Below are positions 1 through 4,720 of a stretch of DNA of 6,012 nucleotides, piece after piece. The notes beneath the pieces were generated by a model. The model was not told the DNA's origin and ran no database searches. It was given only the letters and a program-made list of their open reading frames with translations. Every line of letters begins with the position of its first letter. Within the stretch, counting starts at the first letter, position 1. The stretch covers positions 1 to 6,012 of the forward strand of contig CAJOEQ010000073.1 in the NCBI GenBank assembly GCA_905233515.1, written 5' to 3'. The position numbers and the translations under genes are program-made. This DNA is from an uncultured Synergistales bacterium (GTDB taxonomy: Bacteria > Synergistota > Synergistia > Synergistales > Aminobacteriaceae).

Positions 1-1
1 C

Positions 2-646
2 TATACGGAAAAGCAGTGGGGTCGCAAATGTTCGGAACTTCCAGCGCACATCATTAAGCGTCTTCCCGTGCGGTTCCGATTTGACAATAATTATTTCAAT
101 CATCCGTATCAGGGAATCCCTGTCGGCGGCTATACGGCGATGGTGGAAAAAATGCTCTCCAACTGCGAGGTGCGTTTGAATTGCGACTATTTGAAAAGCC
201 GGGAGGAATGCCGCCGTCTGGCAGATAAGGTAATTTTTACAGGCCCTCTTGACGAATATTTTGACTACTGTTATGGCGCGTTGCAATACCGTAGCCTGAG
301 ATTCGAGACGGAAGTATTGGACTGCGCGAATTATCAAGGGGTCGCTGGCGTAAATTATACGGATTCCGAAACGCCGTATACCAGAATTGTGGAACACAAG
401 CATTTTGAGTTTCTGCAAAATGAAAAAACCGTCATTACCAGAGAATACAGTTCGGAATGGAAACCGGGCGCAGAAGCGTATTATCCGGTCAATGACGAAT
501 CTAATATGGCGTTGTATGAAAAATACCGTGCGCTTTCCGAGCAGGAACCGGATGTTTATTTTGGAGGTCGGCTTGGCGAATACCGCTACTATGATATGGA
601 CCAGACTATCATGTCCGCCTTAAAACTGGCTCATATCCTGTTGTAG
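2..646 (+). CDS. glf: UDP-galactopyranose mutase, C-terminal part (5' end outside window)
   Basis: Glf is a flavoenzyme that interconverts UDP-galactopyranose and UDP-galactofuranose in the cytoplasm, supplying galactofuranose for O-antigen, capsule or galactan. The frame is open from base 2 and gives 214 residues ending in TAG, against roughly 370-390 for the full enzyme, so the N-terminal FAD-binding part lies outside the window. Seen directly: YTEKQW at the very start (the Tyr and Trp of the active site), IIKRLPVRF at residues 17-25 with the substrate-binding Arg, NNYFNHPYQG at 29-38, FTGPLDEYF near 78, PYTRIVEHKHF in the middle, and GRLGEYRYYDMD near the C-terminus, which carries conserved Arg, Tyr and Asp residues around the flavin and substrate. 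These match the known order of family motifs. No frameshift is visible. It is convergent with the - strand array and differs from it in base composition. It is probably the resident gene at the junction. Confidence 0.95.
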   Translation, partial: YTEKQWGRKCSELPAHIIKRLPVRFRFDNNYFNHPYQGIPVGGYTAMVEKMLSNCEVRLNCDYLKSREECRRLADKVIFTGPLDEYFDYCYGALQYRSLRFETEVLDCANYQGVAGVNYTDSETPYTRIVEHKHFEFLQNEKTVITREYSSEWKPGAEAYYPVNDESNMALYEKYRALSEQEPDVYFGGRLGEYRYYDMDQTIMSALKLAHILL

Positions 647-678
647 CTTTAGAATGTGAAAATTGCGGGAGTATAAAA

Positions 679-717
679 ATGTTTGGACGAAAAAGACTAA
701 GAATAGCAGATGATTAA
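679..717 (+). CDS. 12-codon ORF after glf, possibly a truncated gene start
   Basis: The frame ATG TTT GGA CGA ... GAT GAT TAA encodes MFGRKRLRIADD. It is preceded by GGGAG seven bases before the ATG, a good ribosome site, and begins 32 bases after the glf stop. No family is recognisable at this length. It could be the beginning of the next gene of the polysaccharide locus, cut off where the foreign array begins, or a chance frame. It ends just before the terminator of the - strand array. The ribosome site is the only support beyond the open frame. Confidence 0.3.
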   Translation: MFGRKRLRIADD

Positions 718-742
718 AAATCAGGAGCTTTCACACTCCTGA
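711..742 (-). terminator. rho-independent terminator of the leftward array
   Basis: Read on the - strand, TCAGGAG (742-736), an 8-base loop TGTGAAAG, and CTCCTGA (727-721) form a perfect 7-bp stem directly followed by TTTTT (720-716). It lies 4 bases after the stop of the last - strand gene. It is the only member of the intergenic hairpin family here with a proper T-tract. On the + strand no T-run follows the stem (CTTAC), so it is not an obvious terminator for glf. Confidence 0.75.
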
Positions 743-746
743 CTTA

Positions 747-1046
747 CTAACACAGATTTGAAAAAGTCCAGTGGCGGCCTTTGTGCTGCTCTGCATATCT
801 CCTGTAGCCTTCATCGGTTATTTCCTGCACTTGAGATATTAAATTCTCTACTGCTTTTAATAATTCCTCGTCGCGCTCATCAATTTTATAGCCTTTATCT
901 AGGTAAAAAAACTCGTCTTTGAGTGCAAGTTTTAAATTCTTCACGCATTCTGATAGTCCAGCCCAGCGGCTATAACTCACATATTCCAGTTTACGCTGTC
1001 TGACTTCTGCTGTTATGATTTCTTTCTTTGTCATTCGTTTTGCCAT
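747..1046 (-). CDS. small uncharacterised protein, last gene of the array (99 aa)
   Basis: I do not recognise this protein. The start at 1046 is fixed by GGAGG (1058-1054) seven bases upstream. It is a soluble, mixed-charge protein with a basic N-terminus (MAKRMTKKEI), an aromatic patch around residues 22-28 (YVSYSRW), a charged helical stretch at 43-82 containing KIDERDEELLKAVENL, and a C-terminal tail rich in Arg, His and Trp that ends in Cys. No signal peptide or membrane segment is seen. It follows the 1352-1095 gene after a hairpin and is followed by the array terminator. A DERD...V..L pattern is shared with that upstream neighbour (DERDKSSRDKVWKLL), which hints at distant relationship but is too short to prove it. 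Confidence 0.85.
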   Translation of the reverse strand: MAKRMTKKEIITAEVRQRKLEYVSYSRWAGLSECVKNLKLALKDEFFYLDKGYKIDERDEELLKAVENLISQVQEITDEGYRRYAEQHKGRHWTFSNLC

Positions 1047-1071
1047 GATATAACCTCCGAATTAAATTAAA

Positions 1072-1087
1072 GGGAGCTTGCGCTCCC
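1072..1087 (-). promoter_or_regulatory. intercistronic hairpin, GNRA-type loop
   Basis: On the - strand GGGAGC, loop GCAA, GCTCCC: a perfect 6-bp stem closed by a GNRA tetraloop. It lies between the stop at 1095 and the GGAGG of the next gene at 1058-1054. TTTAATTT follows, which is only weakly terminator-like. It has the same GGGAG/CTCCC core as its siblings but a shorter loop. Confidence 0.7.
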
Positions 1088-1094
1088 AGTCAAT

Positions 1095-1352
1095 TTAGAT
1101 TTTTACTCGCGCGAAAATCTTTTTTAAACTCGGTATAAAGCACCCGTTGTAATCTTCCATACAGCAATAATAACTCTCGCTTTGAGCGATTTCACACGCT
1201 GTTACTAATAACTTCCATACTTTATCGCGGCTGCTTTTATCGCGCTCATCATGCTTTGCCATGTCAAAAACGTTGCGGGCTTCTTGTATAGCGTCGGTTA
1301 TGTCCTGCCAGCTTATCATGCGTTCTTCTTTTGAGATTATTTTTTTGCACAT
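1095..1352 (-). CDS. small cysteine-containing uncharacterised protein (85 aa)
   Basis: I do not recognise this protein. The frame is open to an ATG at 1379, but GGAGG (1365-1361) sits 8 bases before the ATG at 1352, which I take as the start (MCKKIISKEE). Residues 11-58 look helical and charged (MISWQDITDAIQEARNVF, then DERDKSSRDKVWKLL). The C-terminal part has a Cys cluster (C53, C63, C64, C71, around YYCCMEDYNGC), which could bind a metal or form disulfides, but no standard zinc-binding spacing is evident. It is separated from its upstream neighbour (stop at 1412) by a hairpin and from its downstream neighbour by another. No membrane segment is seen. Confidence 0.83.
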   Translation of the reverse strand: MCKKIISKEERMISWQDITDAIQEARNVFDMAKHDERDKSSRDKVWKLLVTACEIAQSESYYCCMEDYNGCFIPSLKKIFARVKI

Positions 1353-1380
1353 AATTTTTACCTCCGAATTATTTAACAAG

Positions 1381-1402
1381 TCGGGAGCTGTTACACTCCC
1401 GA
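1381..1402 (-). promoter_or_regulatory. intercistronic hairpin, core family member
   Basis: On the - strand TCGGGAG, loop TGTAACAG, CTCCCGA: a perfect 7-bp stem with an 8-base loop, placed after the stop at 1412 and before the GGAGG at 1365. No T-tract follows (CTTGTTAAAT). The loop and core are nearly identical to the copies at 721-742 and 3586-3607, while the outer stem bases differ but still pair. Confidence 0.75.
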
Positions 1403-1411
1403 TTAAACTTT

Positions 1412-1738
1412 TTACTCGTCGCCTAAAAACTCACTGCTTAATCGCTCTTCTAGAATATCAAGCTGATTGCTGAATTCTTCTTGAACACCCTGCAAACTCC
1501 GTGTGATAGCGTCTGCAAATTCGCTCGTAAAAATATCGTGGCACTTGTCGCGCATTCTTTGAAATTGCTGCTTCACGTCGTACGCGTCAACAAGCATTAA
1601 CTTTACATTGTGCGTGTCCTCGTAGCTGTTCAGTGCCTCGTCAATATTTCTTTCAAGGCTGGGCGTTAATTTAACTTCAGGTAAACTCACTGAAATTACA
1701 TACTTGATAGCGTCAATTAAAAATTCCTCGTGTATCAT
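1412..1738 (-). CDS. acidic helical small protein, putative paralog family B (108 aa)
   Basis: Function unknown. The start at 1738 has GGAGG at 1750-1746; this ribosome site overlaps the TAG of the upstream gene (TAGGAGG), so translation of the two is probably coupled. By hand count it has about 23 acidic and 10 basic residues, a strongly negative protein predicted to be mostly helical, with no signal peptide or membrane span. It resembles the 2512-2186 protein: both are 108 residues long, share MR.[RK].[YH]D (here residues 62-68) and end with a helix of the type VQEEFSNQLDILEERLSSEF against ITEFCERIDELTDKMSKEF. The N-terminal third is more diverged, with a Pro-containing segment (SLPEVKLTP). 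Such acidic helical proteins in phage-like islands are sometimes inhibitors that mimic DNA, but nothing here proves that role. Confidence 0.88.
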   Translation of the reverse strand: MIHEEFLIDAIKYVISVSLPEVKLTPSLERNIDEALNSYEDTHNVKLMLVDAYDVKQQFQRMRDKCHDIFTSEFADAITRSLQGVQEEFSNQLDILEERLSSEFLGDE

Positions 1739-1749
1739 AATTTTACCTC

Positions 1750-2115
1750 CTAGAGATTTATAACTTGTGAATAGTCTTCAATACGGCTTATCATTTCATC
1801 GGCTATAGGTTCAAGCAGCTCTTCAAATCCAGTCTCTGCTCTGCCTAATGCTTCCTGTACAGCGTGATTAATTCTCTTGATAAAAATCTTGCGGCATGAA
1901 TTAAGCCGTTCTCTTGCGCTGTCCATGTCAAACTCTAAACCTACACGGTTATTCGCGTCTTCAAGTTCCTGAAGTCTGCACTCCGCACCGTGATTAAAAG
2001 CCTTCACTAAATCTGCGTTAAAGCGTTGCAGCTCCTGTGAAAACTCATCTTCACATGCCAGTAACCCGTCATCAATTGCGCTGATAATTACATCTTCATT
2101 TGTCATTAAACACAT
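1750..2115 (-). CDS. acidic helical small protein, putative paralog family B (121 aa)
   Basis: Function unknown. The ATG at 2115 has GGAG eight bases upstream (2127-2124); an in-frame ATG at 2106 is too far from that site. By hand count it has about 26 acidic and 12 basic residues. It appears helical throughout, soluble, without signal peptide. Residues 20-29 (ACEDEFSQEL) align with ASEDAFERAL of the 2512-2186 protein, and LNSCRKIFIKRI (71-82) aligns with LNMRNRFYDKV there, so the two genes look like diverged duplicates with the same two-part layout. Cys at 2, 21, 46 and 74 show no metal-site spacing. It is preceded by a long hairpin and followed by its relative only 11 bases away, with no hairpin between. 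Confidence 0.88.
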   Translation of the reverse strand: MCLMTNEDVIISAIDDGLLACEDEFSQELQRFNADLVKAFNHGAECRLQELEDANNRVGLEFDMDSARERLNSCRKIFIKRINHAVQEALGRAETGFEELLEPIADEMISRIEDYSQVINL

Positions 2116-2139
2116 AATAAATTCTCCTTTGGATTGAAA

Positions 2140-2168
2140 GCAGAGAGAGTGAAAAAATCTCCCTCTGC
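2140..2168 (-). promoter_or_regulatory. long intercistronic hairpin with G-U wobble
   Basis: On the - strand GCAGAGGGAG, loop ATTTTTTCA, CTCTCTCTGC forms a 10-bp stem with one G-U pair (2162 with 2146). On the + strand the same position would be an A-C mismatch, so the structure is better formed in leftward RNA. It sits between the stop at 2186 and the GGAG at 2127-2124. Confidence 0.65.
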
Positions 2169-2185
2169 AAATTTCTTAACGCCTG

Positions 2186-2512
2186 CTACTCGCTAAATTC
2201 CTTGCTCATTTTGTCTGTCAGCTCGTCAATACGTTCGCAAAACTCGGTTATTATGCCGTCGCGTTCTTTGAACATAATATCGTAGACTTTATCGTAAAAC
2301 CTGTTACGCATATTTAAAAAATCTTTCTCCATGCGCAAAGGGTCGTAGCTGATTTCTCGCTCGGTTAATAGCATTTGTGCTTTTTCTAAGCCCTCATCTA
2401 GTGCCTGATTGAACGCGTCAAATACTTCACTGTTCATTAAAGCACGTTCAAATGCGTCCTCGCTTGCCTGCGCTGCGTCGTTCAAAATCTCCGTGAGTAA
2501 TTCTCGCTTCAT
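2186..2512 (-). CDS. acidic helical small protein, putative paralog family B (108 aa)
   Basis: Function unknown. The start at 2512 has GGAGG at 2524-2520, inside the end of the upstream gene. The gap between that gene's stop and this ATG is only 2 bases, so the pair is probably translationally coupled. By hand count it has about 27 acidic and 15 basic residues. Strong helix-forming stretches are seen at residues 3-50 and 58-106, with one break at SYDP (55-58). It shares A[CS]ED.F...L (16-25) with the 2115-1750 protein and the MR...YD plus C-terminal acidic helix pattern with the 1738-1412 protein, which makes it the link between these two. ASEDAFERAL also resembles NSEQDFNEAM of the 4479-4099 protein. 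No membrane or export signal is visible. Confidence 0.9.
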   Translation of the reverse strand: MKRELLTEILNDAAQASEDAFERALMNSEVFDAFNQALDEGLEKAQMLLTEREISYDPLRMEKDFLNMRNRFYDKVYDIMFKERDGIITEFCERIDELTDKMSKEFSE

Positions 2513-2514
2513 GA

Positions 2515-2952
2515 TTAAGCCTCCGTGTTATTCTGCCTGCACTCTGTTTCGTGTTCGTTCAAGTGCTGCCGCATGATTTGCTGGATATTGAGTACTCCTT
2601 TGGCTATTTCCTCGGGTGTTACGTCAGCTTCCTCAAGATTAGTGCGTGCGCGTTCGGTGATTTTCTCTAATTTCTCAATAGCATTTTCCGCCATCTCGAT
2701 ATTGCCTAGAAAATCCATTAACAAATTGATTTTCGCAAAAATGTCGCCGCTCGGTGTGTTAATAAAATTCAAACACTCTACACAGTTGCGCATGACTACT
2801 AACTGGACTTCTAATTTCTCAATTAACAAATTAAGTCCTTCTCTGTCCTGCTCATAATAAAATGAGTAAGCTAATTCACTCGCTGCGTTTGTAATTACGT
2901 CGCATTTTTCCTGACTGCTCATTGCGTCAAAATTTTCTATTGCACTTGTCAT
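2515..2952 (-). CDS. helical uncharacterised protein (145 aa), largest of the array
   Basis: I do not recognise this protein. The ATG at 2952 has GGGAG at 2967-2963, ten bases upstream; a second Met at residue 11 lacks its own site. It looks like a nearly all-helical, soluble protein with heptad-like hydrophobic spacing at residues 37-62 and 83-110 (IEKLEKITERARTNLEEAD), compatible with coiled coils, a short loop at NTPSGD (65-70), and a polar tail HETECRQNNTEA. Cys at 17, 57, 60 and 138 include one C..C pair. It is directly coupled to the 2512-2186 gene and follows the 3182-3021 gene after a hairpin. A structural or adaptor role would suit the helical layout, but that is a guess. Confidence 0.88.
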   Translation of the reverse strand: MTSAIENFDAMSSQEKCDVITNAASELAYSFYYEQDREGLNLLIEKLEVQLVVMRNCVECLNFINTPSGDIFAKINLLMDFLGNIEMAENAIEKLEKITERARTNLEEADVTPEEIAKGVLNIQQIMRQHLNEHETECRQNNTEA

Positions 2953-2982
2953 GATATATTAACTCCCTTCAATTTTTAGAAC

Positions 2983-3008
2983 GGGCAAAAGTTTTTAAGC
3001 TCCTGCCC
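2983..3008 (-). promoter_or_regulatory. intercistronic hairpin with two G-U wobbles
   Basis: On the - strand GGGCAGGAG (3008-3000), an 8-base loop CTTAAAAA, and CTTTTGCCC (2991-2983) form a 9-bp stem with two G-U pairs. On the + strand these become A-C mismatches and the stem shrinks to 5 bp. The 8-base loop length matches the core family although its sequence differs. It lies between the stop at 3021 and the ribosome site at 2967. Confidence 0.6.
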
Positions 3009-3020
3009 ATGATTGACTGA

Positions 3021-3182
3021 CTAATGACTTTCTAATATCTGCCAGATAGGTACTGACAAATATTTATCGTTACGCTCGCGCTCATAATTCGGGCGTGTAA
3101 TACTAGGTGGCACATAATAATCTGCACGCTGTCCGTCTAGTAGTGATAGCGGGACAAATTTTCGTCTAAACTGCATAAACAT
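3021..3182 (-). CDS. 53-residue uncharacterised protein
   Basis: Short gene found by reading the gap. The ATG at 3182 has GGAG (3192-3189) six bases upstream, and that site overlaps the TAG of the preceding gene (TAGGAG), indicating coupling. The protein starts MFMQFRRKFV and contains PLSLLDGQRADYYVPPSI, NYERERNDKYLS and the ending VPIWQILESH. It is basic near the N-terminus, aromatic-rich, and has a PP break at 25-26, unlike the acidic helical proteins around it. A second Met at residue 3 is a less likely start. No family is recognised. Support comes from ribosome site, tight spacing and normal codon use. Confidence 0.7.
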   Translation of the reverse strand: MFMQFRRKFVPLSLLDGQRADYYVPPSITRPNYERERNDKYLSVPIWQILESH

Positions 3183-3191
3183 TTTGCGCTC

Positions 3192-3347
3192 CTAATCCTG
3201 CCATAATGGCTGCTCAAAATCATTGTGAATGATTGCTTGACGTTTTACCGGCGGCAATTTTTCAAACTCGTTGTAAAACTCGCGCCAGTCGTGAGCTGTT
3301 ATGTTAAACTCATCGCATAAATGTTCAAATTGCTCTGTTAGTTTCAT
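3192..3347 (-). CDS. 51-residue uncharacterised protein
   Basis: Short gene whose ATG (3347) overlaps the TGA of the upstream gene as ATGA, with GGAGG at 3361-3357, nine bases before the start. Both signals support translation. The protein is acidic and aromatic: MKLTEQFEHLCDEF, then HDWREFYNEFEKLPPVKRQ, then a short tail ending LWQD. The D-W-R-E-F-Y-N-E-F stretch suggests an amphipathic helix followed by a Pro-Pro turn. No family is recognised. It is the middle gene of a three-gene coupled block (3559-3021). Confidence 0.75.
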   Translation of the reverse strand: MKLTEQFEHLCDEFNITAHDWREFYNEFEKLPPVKRQAIIHNDFEQPLWQD

Positions 3348-3559
3348 GCGACTCGTCCTCCGGATTTCTCGCTGCGTATAATTTCTTTCAGCGGTTCACA
3401 GATATACGTCAAAATATCGTAGACATGACAAGCATTATGAATGCTTTCATAATCACGTCCGCAATTGTCAATGCCGTTAAGAATGGCTCTGCGTAACTCG
3501 TTCACAACCCTGTATGCTTCTTTCGGGTTAATAATACACTGACTGTCTAGTGATAACAT
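3344..3559 (-). CDS. 71-residue uncharacterised protein
   Basis: I do not recognise this protein. GGAGG (3573-3569) is nine bases before the ATG at 3559. The N-terminus MLSLDSQCIINPKEAYRVV is followed by two helical segments (residues 13-30 and 45-64) and an Arg/Lys-Gly tail (SEKSGGRVA). Cys at 8, 33, 44 and 54 are not in a standard zinc-finger spacing. It opens a coupled block: its TGA overlaps the next ATG. It follows a core-family hairpin at 3586-3607. Confidence 0.8.
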   Translation of the reverse strand: MLSLDSQCIINPKEAYRVVNELRRAILNGIDNCGRDYESIHNACHVYDILTYICEPLKEIIRSEKSGGRVA

Positions 3560-3585
3560 GTTGAAAGTCCTCCGTTTTTATAAAG

Positions 3586-3607
3586 CAGGGAGCTTTTACA
3601 CTCCCTG
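3586..3607 (-). promoter_or_regulatory. intercistronic hairpin, core family member
   Basis: On the - strand CAGGGAG, loop TGTAAAAG, CTCCCTG: a perfect 7-bp stem with 8-base loop, located after the stop at 3617 and before the GGAGG at 3573. The sequence after it (CTTTATAAAAACGG) is not a T-tract. Confidence 0.75.
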
Positions 3608-3616
3608 TGATTTTCA

Positions 3617-4027
3617 TTACTCCGCTGTGTGATATTCCCTTGCGTGTTCGTCAAGAAATGTTATAGCCTCGTCATCTGCTTTTACATTACTTAAATAATG
3701 TTTAAAGGCCTCTCGCGCGGCTTCCTTAGCTGCTTTAAATGCATTAGTTAATTCCTGCCTTACCGCTGATTTGTGATAGTCGGTGAAAATACCTGATTGA
3801 TAATCACAAAAGGCGGCTTCTAAATCGCCTGCGCTAAAGTCATTGACTTTATCACTATTCCATTCTACATATTCACGAAATGCGCATGTTACAGGTATAT
3901 CAAACTTCTCTGCAAATCGCTCATCATGTATGAATGCTGCGTAATCAAAAATCTTTACGCAATTTCTTAACGCGTAGGAAATAGCCTCGCTAACAAATTC
4001 GCGGCTTGTTAATTTTGCCTCTGTCAT
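3617..4027 (-). CDS. acidic helical protein, tandem paralog family A (136 aa)
   Basis: Function unknown. The ATG at 4027 has GGAGG (4040-4036) eight bases upstream. It is a clear paralog of the adjacent 4479-4099 protein: VS.A..YALRN aligns at residues 12-22 without gaps in both, then IPV (44-46), EY (52-53), an FS..D.E motif near 64-70, and AAREAF (103-108) followed by Y and KAD (116-118). The pair therefore arose by tandem duplication followed by strong divergence. By hand count there are about 26 acidic and 16 basic residues. It looks all-helical and soluble, with the C-terminal third (about 85-112) a continuous Ala/Lys/Glu-rich helix. It has a slightly longer acidic C-terminus than its sibling, and hairpins on both sides. 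Confidence 0.88.
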   Translation of the reverse strand: MTEAKLTSREFVSEAISYALRNCVKIFDYAAFIHDERFAEKFDIPVTCAFREYVEWNSDKVNDFSAGDLEAAFCDYQSGIFTDYHKSAVRQELTNAFKAAKEAAREAFKHYLSNVKADDEAITFLDEHAREYHTAE

Positions 4028-4058
4028 AATAAAGTCCTCCGTATTTTTTTTAGTAAGT

Positions 4059-4082
4059 GCCGAGAGTTATTACACTCCCGGC
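4059..4082 (-). promoter_or_regulatory. intercistronic hairpin with G-U wobble, core family member
   Basis: On the - strand GCCGGGAG, loop TGTAATAA, CTCTCGGC: an 8-bp stem with one G-U pair (4078 with 4063) that would be A-C on the + strand. It lies between the stop at 4099 and the GGAGG at 4040. An A-run rather than a T-run follows, so it is not a standard terminator. Confidence 0.7.
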
Positions 4083-4098
4083 GTTTTCTCTTTCCTGA

Positions 4099-4479
4099 TT
4101 AGTCGCTCAAGTAATTTACTAAGTCTGCGGCCATGCTGTCCGTGTCTGCCTTCATTTGAAAGTATTTCAAGAATGCTTCTCGGGCTGCCTGTCTTGCGTC
4201 ATAAAGCGCGCAAGATAACTCCTCAGTTAATGCGTCGCGGAATGTCTCGCTTTCGTAGTACCCTCTCTCAAAATCATTCACTGAAAAATACTCTTCAATT
4301 TCATGATTATATTTCTCGATATACTCTTCAGCGTAGCTCATTACAGGTACTTCAAGAGTGCTTAATATTTCGTGCTCGTTGCTGTTCATTGCCTCGTTAA
4401 AATCCTGCTCGCTGTTCCTTAACGCGTAATAAAGTGCCTTGCTTACTAAATTGCGGGTTGCTCTGTCTGACTGTTTCAT
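4099..4479 (-). CDS. acidic helical protein, tandem paralog family A (126 aa)
   Basis: Function unknown. The ATG at 4479 has GGAGG at 4496-4492, twelve bases upstream, a slightly long spacing. By hand count there are about 26 acidic and 12 basic residues. It shares VS.A..YALRN (12-22), VPV (44-46), EEY (51-53), YFSVNDFE (64-71), AAREAF (98-103) and KAD (110-112) with the next gene, in the same order. NSEQDFNEAM (22-31) also resembles the A[CS]ED.F motif of the 2512 and 2115 proteins, suggesting that families A and B may be remote relatives with a common two-part helical layout. No membrane or export signal is visible. It is the third gene of the array and is preceded by an inverted repeat at 4509-4541. 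Confidence 0.88.
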   Translation of the reverse strand: MKQSDRATRNLVSKALYYALRNSEQDFNEAMNSNEHEILSTLEVPVMSYAEEYIEKYNHEIEEYFSVNDFERGYYESETFRDALTEELSCALYDARQAAREAFLKYFQMKADTDSMAADLVNYLSD

Positions 4480-4508
4480 GGTAAAATTTAACCTCCATTA
4501 TTTGGAAA

Positions 4509-4541
4509 GTGTTGCTAAATACTGCTAATATCTAGCAACAC
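4509..4541 (-). promoter_or_regulatory. 9-bp inverted repeat between genes
   Basis: GTGTTGCTA (4509-4517) and TAGCAACAC (4533-4541) are exact inverted repeats with a 15-base spacer that itself contains TGCTAATA. It lies between the stop at 4549 and the GGAGG at 4496. Its sequence is unrelated to the GGGAG hairpins. No T-tract follows on either strand. Twelve bases of it (4533-4544) recur inverted at 5386-5397. Confidence 0.55.
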
Positions 4542-4548
4542 AGGTGAA

Positions 4549-4707
4549 TTAGCCCTTGCGAACTAACTCTATGGCTTTTGTGAAATCGTCAAGGGTTAGA
4601 TATCCTTTATCGTGTTTCACAATTCTTACTTGCGCGATTTCTTGATTGCGCTCTGTGTAGTTCTCGTAGTGTTCGCGCTCATCAGGAATAACTTTCATAA
4701 ATGGCAT
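4549..4707 (-). CDS. 52-residue uncharacterised protein
   Basis: Short gene filling an otherwise empty gap. The ATG at 4707 is 13 bases after the TAA of the upstream gene, with a modest ribosome site GGTG (4719-4716) eight bases before it; a second Met at codon 4 (4698) is less well placed. The protein is MPFMKVIPDEREHYEN, TERNQEIAQVRIVKHDKGY, then LTLDDFTKAIELVRKG: charged, with a short beta-like segment (AQVRIVKHD) and a C-terminal helix. The second half loosely recalls an EF-hand loop but lacks the first acidic ligands, so I do not call it one. Codon use is like its neighbours. No family is recognised. Confidence 0.7.
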   Translation of the reverse strand: MPFMKVIPDEREHYENYTERNQEIAQVRIVKHDKGYLTLDDFTKAIELVRKG

Positions 4708-4720
4708 AACAAAATCACCA

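Noticed and set aside
387..623. + strand frame inside glf
   Set aside because: Different frame within a clearly conserved gene; no independent evidence.
1261..1473. + strand open frame of 70 codons
   Set aside because: Antisense to the 1352-1095 gene and the end of the 1738-1412 gene, which have ribosome sites and hairpins; it has no site of its own.
2525..2857. + strand open frame of 110 codons, Cys/Ser-rich
   Set aside because: Shadow of the 2952-2515 gene on the opposite strand; composition is typical of antisense of a Glu/Leu-rich helical gene and no ribosome site precedes it.
4173..4400. + strand open frame of 75 codons
   Set aside because: Antisense to the 4479-4099 paralog gene, whose conservation with its neighbour is in the - strand frame.
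4549..4707. EF-hand in the 52-residue protein (HDKGYLTLDDF)
   Set aside because: Only the second half of the loop resembles an EF-hand and the first two acidic ligands are missing.
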